DNA of 64,000 nt, from positions 1-64,000 of the forward strand of contig JAVHLC010000008.1 of assembly GCA_031082315.1 (NCBI GenBank). Direction: 5' to 3'. The DNA comes from Thermodesulfobacteriota bacterium (GTDB lineage Bacteria; Desulfobacterota; QYQD01). Under the pieces are notes generated by a model. It was not told the origin of the DNA, did no database searches, and saw only the letters and a program-made list of their open reading frames with translations. Within the stretch, counting starts at the first letter, position 1. Each line of letters opens with the position of its first letter. Both the position numbers and the translations under genes were made by a program. This document shows positions 29,679-35,732 of the stretch, piece by piece.

Positions 29679-30212
29679 ATGAAACCGGTCTATTTTAGTC
29701 AGAGCCATTTACATGTCGTGGATGAGGCCGTCAGCCTGGCTGAAGATATAGCCAGTGATTTTTTTAAGTTCTCCACCACGGACTGGAAGGCGGCCCCTTA
29801 TGATGTCAGGACACGCAAGGACCTGGCAGAGGAAGAGATAGTTTCCGGTGTCTTCGCCCAGGTGATGCGGTACCGGCAGGACCCCTCCAGGTCTCCTTCC
29901 GGGATAGGGTGGTATGAGTATTACAAGATTTGTCTGCACGATCATGAGATACTCAATGCCCTGGATAGGGAGAAAGCGGTCGCCCTTTTCCCTTTAGTCC
30001 TCTATGTCGTCACCCACGAACTGGTGCATATCGCCCGTTTCAGGCGTTTCCTGCACAGTTTTTATGCCTCGGGAGAAGAGAAGGCGGGTGAAGAAAAGAG
30101 GGTGCATCAGATTACGTTTGATATTTTGAGAAAGGTACGTATATCCGGGCTGGAACCGGTTTTAAAATGTTATCAAAATCATTGTATAGCACACGATGTT
30201 AAGGAGGTGTGA
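29679..30212 (+). CDS. Conserved protein with HExxH metalloprotease-like motif
   Basis: 177 residues. VVTHELVHIARFRRFLHSF has HELVH, a zinc-binding HExxH signature, about residue 112. No signal peptide is seen. The rest (FKFSTTDWKAAPYDVRTRKD...) matches no family I recognise. It lies 5 bases before an FmdB zinc ribbon and is probably co-transcribed. A zinc-dependent protease role is suggested by the motif only. The third metal ligand is not obvious; E141 (in the EEKRVHQITFD stretch) is one possibility. Confidence 0.65.
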   Translation: MKPVYFSQSHLHVVDEAVSLAEDIASDFFKFSTTDWKAAPYDVRTRKDLAEEEIVSGVFAQVMRYRQDPSRSPSGIGWYEYYKICLHDHEILNALDREKAVALFPLVLYVVTHELVHIARFRRFLHSFYASGEEKAGEEKRVHQITFDILRKVRISGLEPVLKCYQNHCIAHDVKEV

Positions 30213-30217
30213 ACAGA

Positions 30218-30475
30218 GTGCCTATTTACGAGTATCAATGCCAATCCTGTGGTAAGGTCACCGAGGCCTGGCAGAAACTTTCCGATGCTTCCCTGGCTGT
30301 CTGCCCCCATTGCTCCGGCCGGCTAAAGAAGGTGATCTCCTGCAGCTCCTTCCATTTAAAGGGAAGCGGTTGGTATGCAACTGACTATGCCGGGCATAAT
30401 GCCGGCAATGCAAGTCCCAAGGAAAATACATCTGATAAGCCTTCCTCAGACAAGCCCTCTCCGGCAAAGGAGTAG
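30218..30475 (+). CDS. FmdB-family zinc ribbon protein
   Basis: 85 residues. The N-terminal MPIYEYQCQSCGKVTEAWQK and CPHCSG form a CxxC-CxxC zinc ribbon of the FmdB type (a putative regulatory domain). A low-complexity Ser/Pro/Lys tail follows. I use GTG 30218: AGGAGG (30202-30207) lies 10 bases before it, and the GTG at 30209 is too close. The two-gene unit with the HExxH protein recalls nothing specific. The family role is unknown. Confidence 0.85.
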   Translation: MPIYEYQCQSCGKVTEAWQKLSDASLAVCPHCSGRLKKVISCSSFHLKGSGWYATDYAGHNAGNASPKENTSDKPSSDKPSPAKE

Positions 30476-30504
30476 AAAGGCAACGGGGTTTGCCTTTCTA
30501 CTCC
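30469..30504 (+). promoter_or_regulatory. Strong hairpin between fmdB and the MFS transporter
   Basis: A perfect 15-bp stem (30469-30483 with 30490-30504) around a 6-base loop. It covers the fmdB stop and ends 21 bases before the transporter ATG. There is no T tract, so it is not a typical terminator. It may stabilise or stop the upstream mRNA. Confidence 0.6.
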
Positions 30505-30525
30505 CCGATCAATTTCGGATTTGAG

Positions 30526-31764
30526 ATGCGGCTGCAAGACATCATAGGCATATCCGGCCGTAAACTGGCGGTAATCAGCCTCCTTTATTTTGCCGAGGGC
30601 GTCCCTTTCGGCCTTATCAATAACGCCCTCTCGGTCTATTTTCGTTCCAACCAAATGAGCCTGGAGAGTATCGGACTGCTCAGCCTGGTAGGCCTGGCCT
30701 GGAGTCTGAAGCTCCTGTGGGCCCCCCTGGTGGATCGTTTCGGAAAGAGACACTACTGGATGGTGCCCGCCCAGCTGACTATTGGTCTCGCTGTCCTGGC
30801 CCTCCGGCAGATTGACCCCGCTCAACCCGGCATCTTTCTGTGGGCGGTTATGGGGGTTATGGCCCTGGCCGCGTCCACGCAAGACATAGCCATAGATGCT
30901 TATACCATTGACATCCTGGAAGAAGGGGAACTGGGGGTCGCCAATGGTATCCGGAGCGGCGCCTATCGTGTTGCGCTTATCCTCTCCGGCGGCGGTGTCG
31001 TGGCCTTGAGCGCCTTTATCGGCTGGGATGGGGCGTTTATCGGCCTTTTCATAATTATGGCGGCGGTAGCGGCTTTAGTCTTTTTCTGGCCCGGTTGTCA
31101 TCAGGAACGTGAAAGGGCGCGTCCGGACGGGCAGGCAGGGATAATCGATTCCTGGACCTCGCCCTTACGGGGTATCTTAAAAAGGCCAAATTTTTTCATG
31201 CTGGCGCTTTTTATCCTGCTCTTTAAGGTCGGAGACGCCATGATGGGGCCGATGATCAGCCCTTTCTGGGTGGACCGGGGGTTCACCCGGATAGAGATCG
31301 GACTTATTTCCGGGACCTTAGCGCCTATTGCCAGCATAGTTGGTGCGATTATGGGTGGGTGGCTGACTACCCTGTGGGGGATCGGCCGGGCCATCTGGGT
31401 GCTCGGGGCATTACAGGCCGTTTCCAACCTGGGGTATGCCTATGCGGCCCTGGCCACCGGCAGCAAGTTTGCCGTCTATGGGGCGTCACTGGTGGAGAGT
31501 TTTACCGGCGGGCTGGGCACGGCGGCCTTTCTGGCCTTCTTAATGAGGCTTTGCGACAAAAAATTCAGCGCCACCCATTACGCCTTTTTCAGCACCATAT
31601 TCAGCTTCAGCCGGGTGATAGCCGGGGCATTGAGCGGTTTTGGCGCCGCGCACCTTGGTTATGCCCCGTTTTTTCTCCTGACCTTTTTTGCCGCCTGCCC
31701 GGCCTTTTTCCTGTTGCCCTGGGTCTTGCCGATGGTTCGGGAAAGAAAGACAGAGAAGGGCTAA
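30526..31764 (+). CDS. MFS transporter, AmpG/PAT-like
   Basis: 412 residues with about 12 membrane segments and YFAEGVPFGLINNALSVYF near the start, a signature of AmpG-type permeases that import anhydromuropeptides (family knowledge). LVDRFGKRHYWMVPAQ is the loop 2-3 motif, and STQDIAIDAYTIDIL is characteristic of the AmpG/acetyl-CoA transporter group. The ATG at 30526 lies after the hairpin, so I prefer it to the TTG at 30490 inside it. AmpG would recycle cell-wall fragments. No ampD or ampC is near, so the substrate is uncertain. Confidence 0.88.
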   Translation: MRLQDIIGISGRKLAVISLLYFAEGVPFGLINNALSVYFRSNQMSLESIGLLSLVGLAWSLKLLWAPLVDRFGKRHYWMVPAQLTIGLAVLALRQIDPAQPGIFLWAVMGVMALAASTQDIAIDAYTIDILEEGELGVANGIRSGAYRVALILSGGGVVALSAFIGWDGAFIGLFIIMAAVAALVFFWPGCHQERERARPDGQAGIIDSWTSPLRGILKRPNFFMLALFILLFKVGDAMMGPMISPFWVDRGFTRIEIGLISGTLAPIASIVGAIMGGWLTTLWGIGRAIWVLGALQAVSNLGYAYAALATGSKFAVYGASLVESFTGGLGTAAFLAFLMRLCDKKFSATHYAFFSTIFSFSRVIAGALSGFGAAHLGYAPFFLLTFFAACPAFFLLPWVLPMVRERKTEKG

Positions 31765-31887
31765 AACAGGACAGGCCCTTCCGGTGGTCCGCCATGGCGG
31801 CAACTGACTTATCCGGGAGTGAAATGTGGGGCGGAATAACTGCGTGGTCAGGTTTTGGCAATACGATATGATGAAAAGGGATAACGT

Positions 31888-32607
31888 ATGAAGGGCACGA
31901 CTTATCCGGCGGAGGCCTGTATGGAATCTTTAGAAGGGCTGGTTTTGGAAAAGGGGCTGCTGGCAGGGAGGCGCATAAAGTATGTCCTCCTGGACATGGA
32001 TGGGACGTTGCTGGATTTATATTTTGACGACTACTTCTGGGGGCATCTGGTGCCCGAGAAATATGCGGAAAGACATGGCATAACCTTTGGCCGGGCCGTG
32101 GATAAACTGATGAAGAGATACGGGCATCATAAGGGTACGCTCAACTGGGCGGACGTGGACTTCTGGTCGGAAGAGCTCGACCTGGACATCCCGGCGCTGA
32201 AAGAACAGATCAAGCATCTCATCGAGGTCCATCCCCATGTAGAGGTCTTTCTCAGGAAGCTAAAAGGCTGTGAGAAAAAGGTCTTTCTGGTTACCGATGC
32301 CCACTACAAGGTGCTGGATTTAAAGATGAAAAAGACCAGGTTGGGCGGATATTTTGATGCCTGCATCACCTCTTTTGAGATAGGATACCCCAAGGAAGAT
32401 CTGAGATTCTGGTACCGGTTGTATGAAAAATTGGCCTTTGATAAGCAGGACACCCTGTTTATTGACGACACGGAACGGATACTTAAGACGGCCAAAGAAT
32501 TCGGGATAGGATACGTAGTCTATAAGGCCGGGGCGAATTCAAGGAAAGAGCCCTCTGTATCAAGGCATTTCCCGGCGATAACCGATTTCAGGGAACTGCT
32601 GTGGTAA
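31888..32607 (+). CDS. yrfG: HAD-superfamily nucleotidase (YrfG-like)
   Basis: 239 residues. Motif I is LLDMDGTLLDL (nucleophile Asp at about residue 36), motif II FLVTDAH, and motif IV FIDDTERILKTAKEFG. YrfG homologues hydrolyse GMP and IMP. The cap region (DYFWGHLVPEKYAERHG) matches that family. ATG 31888 follows AAGGGA; ATG 31921 with GGAGG 5 bases upstream is also possible and would start just before the domain. It is the last core gene before the accessory island. Confidence 0.85.
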   Translation: MKGTTYPAEACMESLEGLVLEKGLLAGRRIKYVLLDMDGTLLDLYFDDYFWGHLVPEKYAERHGITFGRAVDKLMKRYGHHKGTLNWADVDFWSEELDLDIPALKEQIKHLIEVHPHVEVFLRKLKGCEKKVFLVTDAHYKVLDLKMKKTRLGGYFDACITSFEIGYPKEDLRFWYRLYEKLAFDKQDTLFIDDTERILKTAKEFGIGYVVYKAGANSRKEPSVSRHFPAITDFRELLW

Positions 32608-33041
32608 GAGCAATCCCTGCCGTATATCGATAAAATCCACGGCCCCTGGCCCGGCCTTATTCTTCCTGGATGGGACGTACCCCTATTTCCTACTTAGCCA
32701 GAGCTTTGCAGCTGAGTCTTTCCGCTATTTCTCCTCCGGCGAATCTACCGACAGTTATACCGTTGCCAGAGAGCAGAACCTGGCCAAAAAGAATGATTAT
32801 CAATTGATCGGTTGAGTTATTGAACATGCATAGCGAGCGCATAGGATGCGATTTTACCTTACATACGGAGATTCCCCGCAGCTTGCTGCGGGGAGCTTCA
32901 ATTATTGAAGGACGTCCACATTGCCCCCCACCGCATATATTTGGCAACGCAGGTATTTAAAGTTAACGGTCTATGGGAACTTATAGATTCAATAACTGAT
33001 TATTGAAATGCAACTGATAATGCTGTACTGTGTAAAAACTC
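32608..33041. other. Intergenic stretch at the left edge of the accessory island
   Basis: No gene. It has a palindrome at 32874-32893 (CCCCGCAGC TT GCTGCGGGG) with flanks like a repeated extragenic palindrome. Translated, it gives the well-known spurious peptide EAPRSKLRGI on the minus strand, so it is a REP-like element. The rest is unassigned. Confidence 0.5.
32874..32893. repeat. REP-like palindrome
   Basis: A 9-bp perfect stem with a TT spacer. The flanks (GATTCCCCGCAGCTTGCTG) match the type often left by RAYT-mobilised repeats (family knowledge). Confidence 0.6.
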
Positions 33042-33070
33042 TTGACAAAACACTCGCAACTTGGTATATT
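33042..33070 (+). promoter_or_regulatory. Near-consensus sigma-70 promoter
   Basis: TTGACA (33042-33047), 17-bp spacer, TATATT (33065-33070), 23 bases before the ATG at 33094, with AGGAGG between. Confidence 0.85.
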
Positions 33071-33093
33071 CTTTGTCAAAAGGAGGTGATGAT

Positions 33094-33462
33094 ATGCCGT
33101 TTGAACGGTTTACTGAGATAAGAAAAAGGATAGATACTCCCAAAGCGGCTATCTGGTCACGTGGGCAAATCGCCTTCAACCAGAGTGCTGTAGAGGAGTA
33201 CAATATAAATAACTACAAATATGTCGTTCTGTTTTATGATATAGATACCACAAGAGTTGGTTTTGTATTTACCAACGACGAAAAAAGCAAGGGGGCCATG
33301 AAATTGGTTATTAGAAAGGCTGCTGGAGCATCATTCTCTGCGCGTGCTTTTCTGAAGAATTATAAGATTGATTTTAAGGAAACGCAACGGTACGATCTAA
33401 CGTATGATGAGCAGAGCAAACTGCATGTGATAGACCTGAAACAGAAGGGACGATCAGACTGA
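33094..33462 (+). CDS. Hypothetical protein of the accessory island
   Basis: 122 residues. No family recognised. The start is ATG 33094, with AGGAGG at 33081-33086 (7 bases before), 24 bases after the -10 box. It is basic (many K and R) with short strands (NYKYVVLFYDIDTTRVGFVF). The pattern FAFN...YVVLFYD... could be a small alpha/beta protein. It stands alone in the island; the strong promoter and SD argue for expression. Function unknown. Confidence 0.65.
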   Translation: MPFERFTEIRKRIDTPKAAIWSRGQIAFNQSAVEEYNINNYKYVVLFYDIDTTRVGFVFTNDEKSKGAMKLVIRKAAGASFSARAFLKNYKIDFKETQRYDLTYDEQSKLHVIDLKQKGRSD

Positions 33463-33827
33463 TGGTCTTAGGCTTGTTTTTTGTGATGCTTGCAACAAAA
33501 ACAAATTGAGCCGCAAGGTTGGTCAGAACCAAGCGGCTCAAAGGGGTGCGACGGCTCCGTCCGCCGGGCCATCGCAGACGAGGGACCCGATGCCGGGCCG
33601 CTGGTATGTGAACCCAATTACACATTATCAGCATTGGACCTCCTCGTCAACCCTTAAATTTGGCCGACGGAAGGGGGTTGTCTATTTTCTGATATGTTAG
33701 CTAGATACTGCGCAAGATAGGGCAGTGTAATGGAAACGGATTTAGGAGCGGTGACCCGGTAAGTGGCCCACCGATCATCGCATTAAATGTTAACCGATAT
33801 TAATTAAACAAAAGAAAGGATAACATT
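33463..33827. other. Intergenic stretch with a long hairpin
   Basis: No gene. A 9-bp inverted repeat TTGAGCCGC / GCGGCTCAA (33506-33514 with 33533-33541) encloses a second inner pair GGTT/AACC. It could terminate transcription on the minus strand, where T-rich sequence follows. The rest (33542-33820) is GC-rich and unassigned. Confidence 0.45.
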
Positions 33828-34136
33828 ATGAGCATACAAATTAGCAATTATACGTTTGAAGGGCCACATACATCAGAGAACAACTTAAAGGATGCGTCGG
33901 GCGTGTATATGATTCTCTGCCAAAGCAACGGGAAATACTATCCGGTCGATGTGGGTGAATCCGCGACGGTAAAATCGAGGGTCGAAAACCATGAAAGGCA
34001 GAATTGCTGGAAGAGGAACTGCTCCAGCACCCTGATGGTGGCCGTACTTTATACGCCTCCCCTGCAACAGGCAGGCAGGCGTGAAATCGAGCAGAAAATT
34101 CGGAATCAATTTAATTTTCCGTGTGGGAAAGAATAA
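33828..34136 (+). CDS. GIY-YIG-like domain protein
   Basis: 102 residues. ASGVYMILCQSNGKYYPVDVGES followed by VKSRVENHERQNCW is the GIY-YIG core in divergent form (GVY, then Y-x-V-DVGES, then R-x-x-x-H). Such proteins are nucleases or, when degenerate, binding modules. The catalytic Arg and Glu positions cannot be confirmed by eye. A terminator follows (34150-34187), so it is a single-gene transcript. Confidence 0.65.
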   Translation: MSIQISNYTFEGPHTSENNLKDASGVYMILCQSNGKYYPVDVGESATVKSRVENHERQNCWKRNCSSTLMVAVLYTPPLQQAGRREIEQKIRNQFNFPCGKE

Positions 34137-34149
34137 AAAATAACCCGAT

Positions 34150-34187
34150 AGGGCGCAGCGGGCTGACGCTCCTGCGCCCGATTTTTT
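34150..34187 (+). terminator. Intrinsic terminator after the GIY-YIG-like gene
   Basis: GGGCGCAG (34151-34158) with CTGCGCCC (34172-34179), then ATTTTTT. Confidence 0.85.
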
Positions 34188-34334
34188 GTACCTCTAAGCA
34201 TCTTATGCATATATTGTCTGTATCAGAACCCGCCGCACAACCGAAAAGGTGCGGATCGGAAACTCTCTGCCTAAAGTTGCGCGCACTGCGATTCTGTCCC
34301 GACCCTATTTGCCTACTTTTTCTTAATAATTTTC

Positions 34335-34390
34335 TTGACTTTTTTATGCTGTGGTATTAATTTTACCACATGGTATAAATACAACCACAC
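34335..34390 (+). promoter_or_regulatory. Promoter with overlapping operator of the XRE/ImmA cassette
   Basis: TTGACT (34335-34340), 17-bp spacer, TAATTT (34358-34363). A perfect dyad GTGGTA-N7-TACCAC (34351-34369) overlaps the -10, and a related site (TGGTATAAATACAACCACA, 34371-34389) lies next to it. This fits binding of the XRE repressor encoded downstream, an inference from position. Confidence 0.65.
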
Positions 34391-34436
34391 AATCTCCAAC
34401 CTAACGAAGTTTATATCAAAAAAAAGGAGAAAAGAT

Positions 34437-34799
34437 ATGTTTGGAGAGTTTATTAAGGAATACAGGATTAATAAAGGCATCAGTCTTCGGGAATTTAGCA
34501 AACTTATTGAAGTTGATGCAAGTAACTGGAGCAAGGTCGAACGCGGCATACTCCCCCCTCCCCAAGATTTAGAAAAATTAAAACGAATAGGACTGATTCT
34601 TGAAATAGAGGTTGGTTCAGAACAATGGAAAGAAATGAAAGATATGGCCAATATTGATGCTGGTATTATTCCAGAGGATATTCGTTCAGATGAGAGAGTA
34701 TTAAAATCACTATCTATGTTCTTCCGTACACTCAGAAGCGATAAACCTTCATCTGAGGAACTGGATAAGTTGATCGACATGGTCAAGAAGGAGGGTTAA
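34437..34799 (+). CDS. XRE-family helix-turn-helix regulator (antitoxin-like)
   Basis: 120 residues. MFGEFIKEYRINKGISLREF and LIEVDASNWSKVERGILPPP are an XRE HTH_3 domain (about 1-60). The C-terminal part (DIRSDERVLKSLSMFFRTLR...) is helical. By family it represses its own promoter. I take ATG 34437 since AAGGAG (34424-34429) sits 7 bases before it; the longer frame upstream covers the operator. It is paired with an ImmA/IrrE metallopeptidase 3 bases downstream. Confidence 0.85.
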   Translation: MFGEFIKEYRINKGISLREFSKLIEVDASNWSKVERGILPPPQDLEKLKRIGLILEIEVGSEQWKEMKDMANIDAGIIPEDIRSDERVLKSLSMFFRTLRSDKPSSEELDKLIDMVKKEG

Positions 34800-34802
34800 T
34801 AT

Positions 34803-35435
34803 TTGGAACCTTCCGAGTTCAAGTGTAAATGGATTGATAAAAATGATCTCTGGAAAATTGCAGATGAGGTTAGAAGCAAATATTGGCCGGAAGGAATATT
34901 GCCGGTTGATACAGAAAAAATTGTTGAACTAAGATTGAAGCTGGATATTGAACCAAAACATAATCTTTTTTCCATAGTCGATATGGACGCATACTTAAAA
35001 ATGGATTTGACAGGCATTGTCGTTGACCATGATTTCTACATGAACGAAAAGTTTGCTAATCGTATTCGTTTTTCATTTGCCCATGAACTTGGCCATTATT
35101 TCCTTCATAAAGACTACTATTCCAGAGCAGGCTTTGTTTCAGCCAAAGATTGGAAAAACTTTATCATTAATATACCTGAAAATGAATATCGCAACTTTGA
35201 ATGGCAAGCGAATGAATTTGCAGGTAGGTTATTGGTACCCCATGCAGAACTTGTCGCAGAAGTGGAAAAAGTTTTTGGAATTATCAGAGTAAATAATCTT
35301 GCCGGGTTTCTAGAGAATGATTCTGATGCGGTTTTATCAAGAGTTTCTCCAACATTATGTAAAGCTTTTGGCGTTTCCACGGATGTCATAGAAAAAAGGG
35401 TAAAAAGGGAAGGATTATGGCCCCCGGAAGTGTAA
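34803..35435 (+). CDS. ImmA/IrrE-family metallopeptidase
   Basis: 210 residues. FAHELGHYFLHKDYYSR has the zinc motif HELGH (H94, E95, H98). A downstream EWQANEFAGRLLVPHAEL, containing the family A-N-x-F-A-x-x-L-L-x-P signature, supplies the third ligand (E). By family it cleaves a paired repressor under stress or acts as a toxin regulated by the XRE protein. It starts with TTG 34803, with GGAGGG upstream. The composition is AT-rich, unlike the core genome. Confidence 0.9.
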   Translation: MEPSEFKCKWIDKNDLWKIADEVRSKYWPEGILPVDTEKIVELRLKLDIEPKHNLFSIVDMDAYLKMDLTGIVVDHDFYMNEKFANRIRFSFAHELGHYFLHKDYYSRAGFVSAKDWKNFIINIPENEYRNFEWQANEFAGRLLVPHAELVAEVEKVFGIIRVNNLAGFLENDSDAVLSRVSPTLCKAFGVSTDVIEKRVKREGLWPPEV

Positions 35436-35466
35436 AATCTTTTATGGGAAAAAGGAGGTGATATAA

Positions 35467-35688
35467 ATGCCAAAAAATCAGCATGTCGTGCCCGTAGGAA
35501 ATAAATGGGGAGTTAAAGGCGAAGGAAATTCTCGACTTACCAAGGTATCCAACACCCAGAGAGAAGCAATTGATGTAGGGAGAGAAATAGCAATTAACCA
35601 GCGAAGTGAGTTACTCATTCATGGTGGCAACGGAAGAATCAGGGAAAGGAATAGTTACGGAAACGATCCATTTCCTCCGAAAGGTTAA
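35467..35688 (+). CDS. DUF2188 protein
   Basis: 73 residues. MPKNQHVVPVGNKWGVKGEG and AIDVGREIAINQRSELLIHG are the two repeats of DUF2188, found near toxin-antitoxin and phage genes. SD AGGAGGTG just before. It follows the XRE/ImmA pair by 31 bases in the same direction and is convergent with the modification gene at 35718. Function unknown; by context it is part of the same cassette. Confidence 0.8.
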   Translation: MPKNQHVVPVGNKWGVKGEGNSRLTKVSNTQREAIDVGREIAINQRSELLIHGGNGRIRERNSYGNDPFPPKG

Positions 35689-35706
35689 TTTCCCGATAGA
35701 GAATTA

Positions 35707-35732
35707 TTTGAGGTTTGTTAACCCACCTCAAA
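35707..35732. terminator. Hairpin between convergent genes
   Basis: TTTGAGGT (35707-35714) with ACCTCAAA (35725-35732) spans the mod stop codon (35720-35718). It lacks a T tract, so termination is only likely. Confidence 0.4.

Noticed and set aside
32690-32947. 85-residue minus-strand frame
   Set aside because: It contains the known spurious EAPRSKLRGI peptide produced by REP-like palindromes.
33506-33700. 64-residue plus-strand frame after the orphan gene
   Set aside because: It starts inside a hairpin, has no SD and no homology pattern.
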